From NCBI GenBank assembly GCA_018830285.1, contig JAHJSB010000049.1:1-53698 (forward strand): a stretch of DNA of 53,698 nt. The letters are read 5' to 3'. This document shows, in pieces, positions 16,686 to 26,097 of this stretch. The stretch comes from Alphaproteobacteria bacterium (lineage in GTDB: Bacteria > Pseudomonadota > Alphaproteobacteria > Caulobacterales > Hyphomonadaceae). The translations under genes were made by a program, and so were the position numbers. The notes under the pieces were generated by a model. It made no database searches. It saw nothing but the letters and a program-made list of their open reading frames with translations, and was not told the DNA's origin. The first letter of the stretch is position 1. Every line of letters begins with the position of its first letter.

Positions 16686-17331
16686 GCTCGGGAAGGGGCT
16701 GAGGCGCGTCGCCCTTGAACAGGATGTCGTCATTTGCCGAGGGGATCGCCAGGAAATCCGGCCGGGCAGGCGGCGGGCACCCTTTGGCGAGGCCATATCC
16801 CTTGAGGTAGGCGCGTTGCTGGGCACCGATCTTGAAGGCCTTGTTATATTTCTTTTCATGGCTTTCGGCGCCGGTTGCCTTGCGGATCAGGCCGCGGAAA
16901 GGAATGAAGCCTCGGGCTTCGGACGCCAGCATGTCCAGCGTCGCTTCCGAGGCCGAATCGGCCAGGATTTCCGTGCGCAGGCGCTCGTCCGGATTGGGTG
17001 TGTCCCAGTCGGGGCCGAGGACGAGGTCGAGCTTTGCAAGCTGGGCCTCCACCTCTTCGCACGTCAGGACAGGAGAGAGATCATAGGGGCTCTCGATGGT
17101 TGCGAGGAGGGGCGGAATCTCCGTGCGGCGCAGGTTGAAGTCCTCAAGCGGCGAGAGCGCGGCGTTTGGCAGGCCCTCGCGGGTCTGCTCCATGGCATTG
17201 CCGGCCGCTGTCCCGACATTTTCGCGCAAGGAGGGATCGCCGCTGGTATCGGTCGGCTGTGTTGTTGTCGGGCTACTGGCGCAGGCTGCAAGCGCGAGCA
17301 TGGCGCCAAGGCAAAGGATTTTCATGTTCAT
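16588..17331 (-). CDS. Conserved lipoprotein of unknown function
   Basis: A 247-residue predicted lipoprotein: the signal peptide MNMKILCLGAMLALAAC ends in a lipobox with Cys17. The mature region has ALSPLEDFNLRRTEIPPLLATIESPYDL, LTCEEVEAQLAKLDLVLGPDWDTP, then GFIPFRGLIRKATGAESHEKKYNKAFKIGAQQRAYLKGYGLAKGC. The two cysteines (in LTCEE and KGCPP) could form a disulfide. I recall similar lipoproteins in alphaproteobacteria, without a known function. The C-terminal 60 residues are Pro/Ser-rich and lie antisense to the end of tgt. Start is 17331 or the second Met at 17325. The tRNA-Lys gene lies upstream. Confidence 0.78.
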   Translation of the reverse strand: MNMKILCLGAMLALAACASSPTTTQPTDTSGDPSLRENVGTAAGNAMEQTREGLPNAALSPLEDFNLRRTEIPPLLATIESPYDLSPVLTCEEVEAQLAKLDLVLGPDWDTPNPDERLRTEILADSASEATLDMLASEARGFIPFRGLIRKATGAESHEKKYNKAFKIGAQQRAYLKGYGLAKGCPPPARPDFLAIPSANDDILFKGDAPQPLPEPIRLSPPSATTSSQPMPSTVESEGLQTVPPEY

Positions 17332-17428
17332 GAGGCTAGGGTGATGCGAAAAATATGGCGACATCAAGCCAGCCTGTGCAGGTAGCGGTTGACCCGGGAA
17401 GCGCCGTTGCCTAAATGGCGCGTTCGGC

Positions 17429-17504
17429 GTGCCCATAGCTCAGCTGGTAGAGCAACTGACTTTTAATCAGTAGGTCGCAGGTTCGAACCCTGCTGGGCAC
17501 ACCA
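17429..17504 (+). tRNA. tRNA-Lys (anticodon UUU)
   Basis: The 76-base sequence folds as a cloverleaf: acceptor GTGCCCA with TGGGCAC, a D-arm starting TAGCTCAGCTGGTAGAGC, an anticodon arm ACTGA/TCAGT with loop CTTTTAA (anticodon TTT), a T-arm with GGTTCGAACCC, discriminator A and an encoded CCA end. Confidence 0.97.
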
Positions 17505-17669
17505 TTCTTCCCTGTCATCCCCAAAACAAGCGGCGCTGGTCGCAAGTTCGCCTGTCGGGCGTGATCAGCTATTTGCTGACCGCAATGGGCCGTCGTGACC
17601 AGATCCGGACCTTGTTCGCAAATGTGGCGCGCCTATAAGCAGGCCGATGGTCATTGGAAGACGACAGGC

Positions 17670-18509
17670 ATGAGCGTAGACAGCGCGAACCGGGCCCGCC
17701 TGCGGGACGAATTTCTTGCCCGGGCCGGAAGGCAAGTGCTCATCATGGGCATCCTGAATGTCACGCCGGATTCGTTTTCCGATGGTGGCCGGTTCGTCGA
17801 TGCGCCAGCCGCACTGGCCCAGGCAGCGACGATGGTGAACGACGGTGCCGACATTATCGATGTCGGCGGCGAGTCGACCCGGCCCGGGGCCACCGAAGTC
17901 AGCGCTGCGCACGAGACGGCGCGGGTACTGTCCGTCATTCCGGCGCTTTGCGAGGATCTGACGCGGATTGTCTCCATCGACACCTACAAGGCCAGCGTGG
18001 CGCGCGCGGCTGCAGGCGCTGGCGCGGTCATCGTCAATGATGTCTGGGGCATGGTGCGTGATGACGACATGGCGGTGGCCGTGGCTGATACGGGCAGCGC
18101 CGTCGTGGTCACCTATAATCGCGGCAACGCCGACGCGGGCCTGAACCTGGTTGACGACATGCGCGCCTTCTTTGACGATGCCTTCGCCATGGCGCGCAAG
18201 GCAGGCATCCCGCGCGAGCACGTGATTCTCGATCCTGGCGTCGGCTTCGGAAAGACCTTTGAGCAGAATTTCGGAGTGCTGGCGCGGCTCGATGTGCTGG
18301 CCGACTATGGCGTGCCGGTGCTGGTGGGCGTGTCGCGCAAATCGTTCATTGGCAAGCTGCTGAACCGTGAGGTCGGGGACCGGTTGACCGGATCGCTTGC
18401 CGCAGGCCTTGCCAGCGTCCAGAGAGGGGCCTCGATCCTGCGGGTGCACGACGTGGCCGCCCATGCGGATGCATTGAAAATGTGGACAGCGATAGAGGAG
18501 GCAGGATGA
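17670..18509 (+). CDS. folP: Dihydropteroate synthase
   Basis: Joins p-aminobenzoate to the pterin pyrophosphate in folate synthesis. The 279-residue protein shows the signature MGILNVTPDSFSDGGRF, IIDVGGESTRPGA, IVSIDTYKASVA, IVNDVWG, ILDPGVGFGKT and LVGVSRKSFIG. GGAAG precedes the ATG at 17670. Its TGA overlaps the ATG of folB in an ATGA arrangement, so the two genes are translationally coupled. Confidence 0.95.
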   Translation: MSVDSANRARLRDEFLARAGRQVLIMGILNVTPDSFSDGGRFVDAPAALAQAATMVNDGADIIDVGGESTRPGATEVSAAHETARVLSVIPALCEDLTRIVSIDTYKASVARAAAGAGAVIVNDVWGMVRDDDMAVAVADTGSAVVVTYNRGNADAGLNLVDDMRAFFDDAFAMARKAGIPREHVILDPGVGFGKTFEQNFGVLARLDVLADYGVPVLVGVSRKSFIGKLLNREVGDRLTGSLAAGLASVQRGASILRVHDVAAHADALKMWTAIEEAG

Positions 18510-18871
18510 CAGACCGGATTTTCGTTTCGAACCTGCACATCCATGGCCATCACGGCGTCATGGATGCCGAGAAGTCACTCGGCCAGAGGTTCATGGTCGA
18601 TATCGACTGCGCCGTGGCGCGGCCAGCCGACGCGGCTGACCAGATGAGCGATACCGTACATTATGGTGAACTCTGTGACCTTGCCGCAGACGTATCCGCA
18701 GCGACCGTGTTCAACCTGATCGAAACGCTGGCGCACAAGCTGGCTGAAGCGGTTCTCGAACAGTTCCCGCTAGTGCAGACTGTTACCATCACCGTGCGCA
18801 AGCCGTCGGCGCCGATCAAGTATGCCGTCGATCATGTCGGCGTCTCGGTTACGCGACACCGCGATGGCTGA
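18506..18871 (+). CDS. folB: Dihydroneopterin aldolase
   Basis: Converts dihydroneopterin to hydroxymethyl-dihydropterin and glycolaldehyde. The 121-residue chain has the N-terminal DRIFVSNLHIHGHHGVMDAEKSLGQRF typical of FolB (HGHHGVMDAEK), VHYGELCDLAA, FNLIETLAHKLAEAVL and the C-terminal VRKPSAPI. It starts within folP (ATGA) and overlaps folK by eight bases. Confidence 0.94.
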   Translation: MTDRIFVSNLHIHGHHGVMDAEKSLGQRFMVDIDCAVARPADAADQMSDTVHYGELCDLAADVSAATVFNLIETLAHKLAEAVLEQFPLVQTVTITVRKPSAPIKYAVDHVGVSVTRHRDG

Positions 18872-19400
18872 GGCCGCGATAAGCCTCGGCTCGAACCTGG
18901 GCGATCGGGCCGCGTATCTTGCCGCAGCGCTGCAAGCGATCGACGCGCGGCCCGATTGCGCGCTCGTTGCGGTCTCGTCAGTCTACCGGACCCTGCCATG
19001 GGGCAAGACTGACCAGGGCGAGTTCCTGAACCTCTGCGCGATCATCGAAACCCGCCTTGCGCCCTTGGCCCTGCTGGATGTGGTGAAGGGTATCGAGCGA
19101 ACATTGGGGCGTACCGAGCGTGAGCGCTGGGGGCCGCGAGAGATCGATATCGACTTGCTGGTCTTTGATGGCGTGACGCAGGATAGCGAAATGCTGACGT
19201 TGCCACATCCGCGTATGGCCGAGCGCCTGTTCGTGCTGGCACCTCTGGCCGAGATTGCGCCTGGACTTGTCGTGGCCGGGCAACGTGTGGACGAGCTGGC
19301 GGCGGCCCTGGAAACGAAAGTGGGCGCTGGCGACTGCGCAATCGATGCAGAGGCCAGCGCCCGTATACGTTCCGAATTGTCGCCGATCAGAGGTTCTTGA
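18864..19400 (+). CDS. folK: Hydroxymethyl-dihydropterin pyrophosphokinase
   Basis: Transfers pyrophosphate from ATP to the pterin, making the substrate of FolP. The 178-residue protein has ISLGSNLGDR at the start, VSSVYRTLPWG, FLNLCAIIET, RERWGPREIDIDLLVFDG (the ATP/Mg site) and LPHPRMAERLFVLAPLAEI. It completes the folP-folB-folK operon, and its 3' end overlaps the convergent pntB by 14 bases. Confidence 0.95.
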   Translation: MAEAAISLGSNLGDRAAYLAAALQAIDARPDCALVAVSSVYRTLPWGKTDQGEFLNLCAIIETRLAPLALLDVVKGIERTLGRTERERWGPREIDIDLLVFDGVTQDSEMLTLPHPRMAERLFVLAPLAEIAPGLVVAGQRVDELAAALETKVGAGDCAIDAEASARIRSELSPIRGS

Positions 19401-20802
19401 CGATATCCTCGACCATTTTCTTGGCGTCTGCGAGCAGCATCATCGTATTGTCGCGGAAGAAGAGTTCGTTCTCGATCCCGGCATAGCCCGACCCCATCGA
19501 GCGCTTGATGAAGAGGACCGTGCCGGCATTTTCCACGTCGAGCACGGGCATGCCGTAGATCGGCGACGTCTTGTCGGTCTTGGCCGCCGGATTGGTGACA
19601 TCGTTCGCCCCGATGACGAAGGCGACTTCTGAATTGCGGAAGTCCGAGTTGATGTCTTCGAGTTCGAAGACCTCATCATACGGCACCTGCGCTTCAGCGA
19701 GCAGCACGTTCATGTGGCCCGGCATACGGCCCGCAACGGGGTGGATGGCGTATTTCACTTCGACGCCTTCTTCCTTCAGCTTGTCAGCCATTTCCTTCAG
19801 GGCGTGCTGGGCCTGCGCCACCGCCATGCCGTAACCGGGCACGATGATGACCTTGGAGGCGTTCTTCATGATGAAGGCAGCATCTTCCGCCGAGCCGCGC
19901 TTGAACGGGCGGTCGACCTGCACGCCGCCTGCTGCAGCCGCATCGTCGCCGCCGAAGCCGCCGAGGATGACCGAGATGAAGCTGCGGTTCATGCCCTTGC
20001 ACATGATGTAGGACAGGATCGCACCGGACGAGCCGACAAGCGCGCCGGTGATGATCAGGGCGAAATTGCCGAGCGTGAAACCGAGAGCGGCAGCCGCCCA
20101 GCCGGAATAGGAGTTCAGCATCGACACGACGACCGGCATGTCGGCGCCGCCAATCGGTATGATCAGCGTAATGCCGAGGATCAGGGCGAGCACGGTCAGG
20201 GTGATGAAGGCCCAGTGCGCATGGCCGTGGCTGGCCATCAGGACGCCGACAAGCACGATAATGCCGATAAGGAGGCCAGAGTTTAGCACGTGCCGACCGG
20301 GCAGCATGATCGGCGCGCCGCCCATATTGCCATTGAGCTTGGCGAAAGCGATGAGCGAACCCGTGAAGGTGAGCGCGCCGATGGCCGAACCGAGCGACAG
20401 TTCGATCAGGGACGCGACATGGATGCCTTCAGCGTCGGATATGCCGAAGCCCGAGGGCGCATACAGCGCAGCTGCGGCGACGAGCACGGCAGCAAGACCG
20501 ACCAGGCTGTGGAAGGCGGCAACAAGCTGCGGCATGGCAGTCATGGCGATGCGCTTGGCGATGACCGCACCAATGGTGCCGCCAATGGCGACACCGCCGA
20601 GGATGATTCCCCAGGTGACCGGATCGAGCTGGTTCCAGAGCAGGGCAATGGTCGTGCCGACGGCGATGGCCATGCCGATCATGCCATTGCGATTACCCTT
20701 GCGGCTGGTGGCCGGGCTGGACAGGCCGCGAAGGGCCAGGATGAAGAGCACGCCTGCAACGAGGTAGAGCGCGGGCGCCCAGGTGGAGTGGAAACTGTCC
20801 AT
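19387..20802 (-). CDS. pntB: NAD(P) transhydrogenase beta subunit
   Basis: Membrane subunit and NADP(H)-binding domain III of the proton-translocating transhydrogenase, which makes NADPH from NADH using the proton gradient. The 471-residue chain has many helices (residues about 10-270) followed by the soluble NADP domain with VIIVPGYGMAVAQAQHAL, IHPVAGRMPGHMNVLLAEA, VIGANDVTNPAA, VLFIKRSMGSGYAGIEN. GGGGGAG precedes the ATG. It is the third gene of pntAA-pntAB-pntB, starting four bases after pntAB. Confidence 0.96.
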   Translation of the reverse strand: MDSFHSTWAPALYLVAGVLFILALRGLSSPATSRKGNRNGMIGMAIAVGTTIALLWNQLDPVTWGIILGGVAIGGTIGAVIAKRIAMTAMPQLVAAFHSLVGLAAVLVAAAALYAPSGFGISDAEGIHVASLIELSLGSAIGALTFTGSLIAFAKLNGNMGGAPIMLPGRHVLNSGLLIGIIVLVGVLMASHGHAHWAFITLTVLALILGITLIIPIGGADMPVVVSMLNSYSGWAAAALGFTLGNFALIITGALVGSSGAILSYIMCKGMNRSFISVILGGFGGDDAAAAGGVQVDRPFKRGSAEDAAFIMKNASKVIIVPGYGMAVAQAQHALKEMADKLKEEGVEVKYAIHPVAGRMPGHMNVLLAEAQVPYDEVFELEDINSDFRNSEVAFVIGANDVTNPAAKTDKTSPIYGMPVLDVENAGTVLFIKRSMGSGYAGIENELFFRDNTMMLLADAKKMVEDIVKNL

Positions 20803-20806
20803 AAGA

Positions 20807-21172
20807 CTACTCCCCCTTCTTTTTATACATGGCGAGCATGCGTTGGGTGACGAGGAAGCCGCCGAATATGTTGACGCTGGCGAGCATGACGGCGACGCCT
20901 CCGAGAATCTTGGCGGTCCAGTTGTCTGCGGTGAGGCCGGCCGCGGCCGCGGCGACGAGTGCGCCGACGATGATTACCGAGGAGATGGCGTTGGTCACGG
21001 CCATCAGGGGCGTATGCAGCGCGGGTGTCACGCTCCAGACCACGTAATAGCCGATGAAACAGGCCAGAACGAAGATCGCGGCGAGGAAGATGGTTGGGTT
21101 TACACCGCCGCCTTCTGCGTATGCCGGGGCGGCAAGGAGGAGCGCCGTCGCGGCGAGGCTGAGGCGTTTCAT
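20807..21172 (-). CDS. pntAB: NAD(P) transhydrogenase alpha subunit part 2
   Basis: The short membrane part of the split alpha subunit, typical of alphaproteobacteria. The 121-residue protein begins with a hydrophobic segment ([21 protein letters not shown]) and has three further helices with [58 protein letters not shown]. Its ATG overlaps the pntAA stop by four bases. Confidence 0.94.
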   Translation of the reverse strand: MKRLSLAATALLLAAPAYAEGGGVNPTIFLAAIFVLACFIGYYVVWSVTPALHTPLMAVTNAISSVIIVGALVAAAAAGLTADNWTAKILGGVAVMLASVNIFGGFLVTQRMLAMYKKKGE

Positions 21173-22299
21173 GATTTCACCCTGTCATTCACGGTTTCAC
21201 CATTGCGCGTCAGCAGCATGGCGGTGACGATTTCGTCGTCGGTGTCGAGGTTGAGCGCGCCGTCTTCGGCGGTCACCAACGGCAGAAAAGCGAACAGGTT
21301 CTTGGCGTAGAGCGAGCTCGAATCAGCGGGCAGGCGGGCAGGCAGGTTCGAGAAACCCGCAATCTTCACACCGCCGACATCGACGATCTCATCGGCCTTC
21401 GATAGCGGGCAGTTACCACCCTGGCTGACGGCCATATCGACGATAACTGAACCGGGCTTCATCGTCTTCACCATGGCTTCGGTGACGAGCACCGGTGCGG
21501 CGCGGCCAGGGATCAGCGCCGTCGTGATGACGATGTCCTGCTTGGTGATGTGGGATGCCGTGAGTTCAGCCTGCTTGGCCTGATACTCCGGCGACATCTG
21601 CTTGGCGTATCCGCCAGCGGTTTCAGCTGCCTTGAACTCTTCGTCCTCGACCGCGATGAACTTGGCGCCGAGCGAGGCGACCTGTTCCTTGGCGGCAGGG
21701 CGCACGTCCGTCGCCGTCACGACCCCGCCAAGGCGGCGGGCGGTTGCGATGGCCTGGAGGCCGGCAACACCTACACCCATGATGAACACCTTGGCCGGGG
21801 CCACGGTACCGGCGGCGGTCATCATCATCGGCATGGCGCGGCCATAAATATGGGCGCCTTCGATCATGGAGCGGTAACCGGCGAGGTTGGATTGAGAGGA
21901 CAGGGCGTCCATCGACTGCGCACGCGAGATGCGCGGGGTGAATTCCATCGACATGGCCGCGATTTTTTTCGCGTTGAGCGCATCGAGCAGGCCGGGCTCG
22001 AGCGCGAACGGGTCCATCAGGGCGAGCAGGGTCGCGCCATCCGGCAAGGCCGCGACTTCGGCGACCTCCGGCCCGCGTACCTTGAACACCACATCGGCGC
22101 CCTTGGCAGCGTCAGCGGCATTGCCGCCGATCGTCGCCCCTTCGGCCTTGTAGGCCTCATCCATAAAGCCTGCCACAACCCCTGCACCCGCCTCGACGGT
22201 TACAGAATGTCCCAGACCAACCAATTTCTTGACGGTCTCCGGTGTTGCAGCCACACGGGTCTCACCGGAGCGTCGCTCCCTCAGCACTGATATTTTCAT
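21169..22299 (-). CDS. pntA: NAD(P) transhydrogenase alpha subunit part 1
   Basis: Soluble NAD(H)-binding domain I of the transhydrogenase, also related to alanine dehydrogenase. The 376-residue chain begins [21 protein letters not shown] and has [24 protein letters not shown], the Rossmann motif [48 protein letters not shown] and [16 protein letters not shown]. The start at 22299 is chosen over an upstream frame extension because homologues begin at MKI. It is divergent from the SDR gene 59 bases away; the shared gap should hold both promoters. Confidence 0.95.
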   Translation of the reverse strand: MKISVLRERRSGETRVAATPETVKKLVGLGHSVTVEAGAGVVAGFMDEAYKAEGATIGGNAADAAKGADVVFKVRGPEVAEVAALPDGATLLALMDPFALEPGLLDALNAKKIAAMSMEFTPRISRAQSMDALSSQSNLAGYRSMIEGAHIYGRAMPMMMTAAGTVAPAKVFIMGVGVAGLQAIATARRLGGVVTATDVRPAAKEQVASLGAKFIAVEDEEFKAAETAGGYAKQMSPEYQAKQAELTASHITKQDIVITTALIPGRAAPVLVTEAMVKTMKPGSVIVDMAVSQGGNCPLSKADEIVDVGGVKIAGFSNLPARLPADSSSLYAKNLFAFLPLVTAEDGALNLDTDDEIVTAMLLTRNGETVNDRVKS

Positions 22300-22358
22300 G
22301 AGGCTGAAATAGAGGCAAAATATTGCGCGACGCAACATCAAATTTGGAGATCGAAGGC

Positions 22359-23126
22359 ATGGGTATGTTTAGTTTGGCTAATCGAACGGCGCTGGTTACC
22401 GGGGCGTCAAGTGGTCTGGGTCGCCATTTTGCGGGTGTCCTGGCTGAGGCAGGCGCCCATGTCGTCCTGGCGGCGCGGCGGATGGATCGCCTCGAATCCG
22501 TTGCAGCAGAGATCGAAAAGCGCGGTGGCAAGGCGCTACCGGTCGAAATGGACGTTACGAGCGAGGAAAGTGTGACCGGGGGATTTGCGGAGATCGCCGA
22601 GGCGCTTGGCCGCCCGTGTGACATCATCGTCAACAATTCCGGCATGTCGCGCGAAGGCTGGTTCACGAAAATGGCCGAAGATGACTGGCATGCCGTGATT
22701 GACACCAATCTCACCGGCGTGTGGCGCGTCGCCAAGCATGGCGCCAATGCGATGACGGCAGCGAAAGTGCCCGGTTCGATTATCAATATCGCATCGATCA
22801 CCGGCCTGCGCCCACAGATGATGACAACGGCCTATTGCGTGTCCAAGGCTGGGGTTGACCACATGACCCGGCAGATGGCGCTGGAGATGGCGCGTTTTGG
22901 CGTTCGCGTGAACGCGATTGCGCCGGGCTATTTCAAGACAGAAATCAATGATGAGTTCCTCGAGTCCGACGAAGGCCAGAAAATGATTCGTCGGATCGCC
23001 CAGAGGCGGATTGGCGACCTGACCGAACTGTCGGGCCCGCTATTGCTGCTCGCGTCCGATGCCGGCAGCTTCATGACCGGATCCACGATCGTGGTTGACG
23101 GCGGACATTTGCTGCATCCGCTTTGA
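22359..23126 (+). CDS. SDR-family oxidoreductase
   Basis: A 255-residue short-chain dehydrogenase resembling 3-oxoacyl-ACP reductase/gluconate dehydrogenase types. It has TGASSGLG at 14-21, NNSG (instead of NNAG) at 92-95, catalytic Ser146, Tyr159 and Lys163 (YCVSK), and the end VVDGGHLLHPL. The Arg pair in VVLAARRMDRL after strand two suggests NADPH use. The start could be ATG at 22359 (GGAG upstream) or at 22365. A weak hairpin at 23136-23151 (GTCCGG/CCGGAC) follows but has no T-run. The substrate is unknown. Confidence 0.88.
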   Translation: MGMFSLANRTALVTGASSGLGRHFAGVLAEAGAHVVLAARRMDRLESVAAEIEKRGGKALPVEMDVTSEESVTGGFAEIAEALGRPCDIIVNNSGMSREGWFTKMAEDDWHAVIDTNLTGVWRVAKHGANAMTAAKVPGSIINIASITGLRPQMMTTAYCVSKAGVDHMTRQMALEMARFGVRVNAIAPGYFKTEINDEFLESDEGQKMIRRIAQRRIGDLTELSGPLLLLASDAGSFMTGSTIVVDGGHLLHPL

Positions 23127-23164
23127 TCTTGCCTTGTCCGGATCACCGGACTAAAGCCTCTATC

Positions 23165-23322
23165 ACGCAAAAGGTGCCTGCTTAATCGCAGGTGAAAAGG
23201 GAAGCCGGTTTAAATCCGGCGCTGTGCCCGCAACTGTAAGCGGATGGGAATTGGCCACAAAGCCACTGGGGCAACCTGGGAAGGCGGTCTTTTCCATCGA
23301 TCCGCAAGTCAGGAGACCTGCC
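23165..23322 (+). promoter_or_regulatory. Cobalamin (AdoCbl) riboswitch aptamer
   Basis: The leader contains the conserved B12 element in order: AAAAGGTGCC near 23169, GAAAAGGGAAGCCGGT near 23193, GCCCGCAACTGTAAGCGG near 23226, GCCACTGG near 23263, GGGAAGGCGG near 23278 and the B12 box AGTCAGGAGACCTGCC at 23307-23322. Binding of a cobalamin should repress expression of the downstream btuB-btuF-btuC-btuD uptake operon. The aptamer sits about 120 bases before the btuB start. Confidence 0.95.
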
Positions 23323-23374
23323 TCTTGCCGTCGTTTGCCCCGGTCCGGGTTCAGGCCAATGGCAGCGGAGGCTA

Positions 23375-23438
23375 ATACTCCGTCCACGCGACACTTTTGG
23401 TGTAACGCCCGGCCCCTGTGCCGGGACAAACGGAGTGT
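23375..23438 (+). promoter_or_regulatory. Riboswitch expression platform sequestering the btuB RBS
   Basis: ATACTCCGT at 23375-23383 can pair with ACGGAGTGT at 23430-23438, which contains the GGAG ribosome-binding site of btuB (ATG at 23444); eight pairs are Watson-Crick and one is a U-G wobble. A small hairpin CCCGGC/GCCGGG at 23408-23425 lies inside the loop. This points to translational rather than terminator-based control. The pairing is read from sequence; which ligand state favours it is inferred from the usual B12 riboswitch logic. Confidence 0.6.
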
Positions 23439-23443
23439 GAGCG

Positions 23444-25306
23444 ATGCTCAAACAATATCTTCTGGCAGGCGCTGCTGTGCTTGCCGTTTCCGGTGCCGCA
23501 TCGGCGCAGGAAGCGAACCTGAACCTTGAAACCATTTCCGTCGTGGGCCTCAGGCCCGAACCGGCAGACGATATCACAGCCAGCGTCAGCGTCCTGACGG
23601 CGGATGACTTGTCGATCCGCCTGTCGCCGAATGTCGCCGACCAGCTGCGCGCCGTGCCGGGCGTGGGCATTTCGCGGTCTGGCGGCGTCGGTGCGCTCAG
23701 CCAGGTGCGCCTGCGTGGGGCCGAGGCGAATCACACGCTGGTGTTGCTCGACGGGATTGAAGTATCCGACCCGGTCAACGGCGAGACCGATTTCGGCTTG
23801 CTGACCGGCATTGGCGCGACGCGTATCGAAGTGCTGCGCGGTGAGGCCTCCTCGATCTATGGCTCCGATGCCATTGGTGGTGTCGTGTCTCTGTCGACCG
23901 AAGCGGCAGAAGGCGTGCAGGCATTCGGTGAAGTCGGCACGCAGGATACAGCCCGCGCCAGTGCTACCTTTGCCGGCCAGGCTGGCGGCCTGCGCTTTGG
24001 CGCCGGTCTTTCAGGCTTTACAACGGGCGGCGTCGATGTGGCCGGGCTGGATGGCGAAGAGGATGGCTCGGATGCGTTCTCCGGCGTCGCGCGGGCCGCG
24101 CTGGACCTCAATACGGATTGGACCCTGTCCGGTCTCGCCATCGCCCGCCGCTCGACGGCCAGCCTCGACTCCGACACGGACTATGATGGCCTGCTCGACA
24201 ATACCGACCAGGAAACCGAAGCCGACCAGTACCTTATCGGCGCGTCGCTCGCCGGTGTGACGGCGCGGGTGGATCACGTCTTCCGCGCCAGCTTCAACGA
24301 AGTTGCCCGCGAGAACACGACCGATGGCGCCAAGACGGACGAATCGACCGGCGAACGCCTGAAAGCGTCCTGGGGCCCTTCGATCACTTTCGGCAATCAG
24401 GAACTGATCGGTCTCGTGGACTATGAAAAGGAAGATTACGATCGCACGGATCTCGTCTATGGCGGCTTTACCAACGCCTCGGAAACGTTTGAAAGCATTG
24501 GCGTTGCCACGGAATACCGGGTTGCCTTCGGCGCACTCGATCTCAGCGCCTCGGGTCGGTTCGACGACAATGATGGCCGGTTCGACGATGCCACGACATG
24601 GCGGGTCGGCGCAGGATACGGCTTTGACGCCGTGAATGGCCGGGCGCGCGCCTCGGCTGGCACGGGTGTAAAGAACCCAACGTTCACGGAACTGTTTGGT
24701 TTCTTCCCCGGCAGCTTCATCGGCAATCCGGATCTCAAGCCGGAACAGTCGACCAGCTGGGAAATCGGCTGGGACCAGCAGGTTGGCCGGACAGTTTTGT
24801 CAGCAACGTATTTCCATGCCGATCTCGAAGACGAAATCTACACAGCCTTTGACGTGAACAACAATTCAACAGCCCTCAATCGGGCAGGCAAGTCCAAGCG
24901 CAGTGGTGTCGAACTGTCAGGCCGTTGGGATGCCACCAGCGCACTGTCGTTCGCAGGCCAGGCAACTCTGATGCAAAGCGAGAGCGATGATGGCAGCGAC
25001 GAGATCCGCGTACCGGACTCAACGGCCTCGCTATCGGTCGACTGGCAACCGGATGCGGACGGCATGCGCGTCGGCGCGGCGTTGGATTATGTTGGTGAGC
25101 AGGATGACTTCGACTTCGGAAGTTACCCGTCGCGGCGGGTGGCGCTGGACGCCTATACGCTGTTTTCGGCCAGCCTCGAGTTTCCGCTGACCGAGCGGAT
25201 GGCGTTGACGCTTCGGGGCGAAAACCTGTTCGATGAAAAGGCGACAGACGTGTACGGCTATGAGACGCCGGGCGCGGCGGCCTTCATAGGACTGAAACTG
25301 CGATGA
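23444..25306 (+). CDS. btuB: TonB-dependent vitamin B12 receptor
   Basis: Outer-membrane TonB-dependent transporter of 620 residues. It has a signal peptide (MLKQYLLAGAAVLAVSGAASAQ), a TonB-box-like ETISVVGLR, a plug domain with LRAVPGVGISRSGGVGALSQVRLRGAEANHTLVLLDGIEVSDP and RIEVLRGEASSIYGSDAIGGVV, and a long beta-barrel ending NLFDEKATDVYGYETPGAAAFIGLKL. The cobalamin riboswitch in the leader and the btuFCD genes after it identify cobalamin as the substrate. The D-x-D-x-D-G-rich loop (SDTDYDGLLDNTDQ) may bind calcium, as in BtuB. The stop overlaps the btuF start by four bases. Confidence 0.94.
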   Translation: MLKQYLLAGAAVLAVSGAASAQEANLNLETISVVGLRPEPADDITASVSVLTADDLSIRLSPNVADQLRAVPGVGISRSGGVGALSQVRLRGAEANHTLVLLDGIEVSDPVNGETDFGLLTGIGATRIEVLRGEASSIYGSDAIGGVVSLSTEAAEGVQAFGEVGTQDTARASATFAGQAGGLRFGAGLSGFTTGGVDVAGLDGEEDGSDAFSGVARAALDLNTDWTLSGLAIARRSTASLDSDTDYDGLLDNTDQETEADQYLIGASLAGVTARVDHVFRASFNEVARENTTDGAKTDESTGERLKASWGPSITFGNQELIGLVDYEKEDYDRTDLVYGGFTNASETFESIGVATEYRVAFGALDLSASGRFDDNDGRFDDATTWRVGAGYGFDAVNGRARASAGTGVKNPTFTELFGFFPGSFIGNPDLKPEQSTSWEIGWDQQVGRTVLSATYFHADLEDEIYTAFDVNNNSTALNRAGKSKRSGVELSGRWDATSALSFAGQATLMQSESDDGSDEIRVPDSTASLSVDWQPDADGMRVGAALDYVGEQDDFDFGSYPSRRVALDAYTLFSASLEFPLTERMALTLRGENLFDEKATDVYGYETPGAAAFIGLKLR

Positions 25307-26097
25307 TGCGTTGGGCGCTCCTATTCCTGCTTGTGGCTGCCCCGATGGCGGCAGCGGACGAGGTGCGCCCGACTGTCGTGTCGCTCGACTATTGCGCGGA
25401 CCAGTTTGTGCTCGGCCTGGCCGACCGCGAACAGGTCCGCGCGCTTTCGAAAGATGCGGAGCGCCCATTCAGCTTCCTGCGGGAACGAGCGGTCGGCCTG
25501 CCTCGGGTGCGTGCGTCGGCCGAGGACGTTATTGCGCTCCAACCTGATATCGTGGTCCGCAGTTGGGGCGGGGACGCCCGGGCGCTAAAATTCTACGAAC
25601 GGATGGGGATTCGCACCGTTCAGATCGGCTATGCTTCAGACATGGACGGCGCAGCGCGCGTGACGCGTAAGGTGGCTGCTGCGCTTGGGCAAACAGACCG
25701 TGGCGAAGCGCTTGTCGCCGCTATGCCACATGCCGCGCCACCGACTGGCCGCAGTGCACTCTATGTAACGCCCGGAGGCGTGACCGCGGGCAAGGGCACG
25801 ATGGTCGATGCGATCATGCACAGGGCGGGCCTCGAGAATGCCGCGACCGGCACGGGCTGGTATTCGCTACCGCTGGAATCGCTCGTGATGCAGCCGCCCG
25901 GTCTCGCACTGACGGCCTTTTTCGGGTTTGACGACTACGCCTTCGACCAGTGGAGCGTGGCGCGCCACCCAGCGCTTGCCTATGCCCTGGAGGATGCTGA
26001 CCAGGTGGCCATGACCGAAAGCCGGCTGACTTGCCCGGCGTGGTTCGTGGCTGATGAATCGCATGATGTCGCCGCCGCGCTGGAGGCTGCGGAATGA
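25303..26097 (+). CDS. btuF: Cobalamin ABC transporter substrate-binding protein
   Basis: Periplasmic binding protein of 264 residues with a signal peptide (MMRWALLFLLVAAPMAAAD). The fold is the two-lobe class III type: VVSLDYCADQFVLGLADREQVRALS, LPRVRASAEDVIALQPDIVVRSWG, then a long helix and the second lobe. It hands cobalamin from BtuB to the BtuC/BtuD transporter. It overlaps btuB and btuC by four bases each, so the four genes form one translationally coupled operon. Sequence similarity to haem and siderophore binders is also present; B12 specificity rests on the riboswitch. Confidence 0.9.
   Translation: MMRWALLFLLVAAPMAAADEVRPTVVSLDYCADQFVLGLADREQVRALSKDAERPFSFLRERAVGLPRVRASAEDVIALQPDIVVRSWGGDARALKFYERMGIRTVQIGYASDMDGAARVTRKVAAALGQTDRGEALVAAMPHAAPPTGRSALYVTPGGVTAGKGTMVDAIMHRAGLENAATGTGWYSLPLESLVMQPPGLALTAFFGFDDYAFDQWSVARHPALAYALEDADQVAMTESRLTCPAWFVADESHDVAAALEAAE

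Noticed and set aside
23136-23151. GTCCGG/CCGGAC hairpin after the SDR gene as a terminator
   Set aside because: Only a six-base stem without a T-run, directly before the riboswitch leader.
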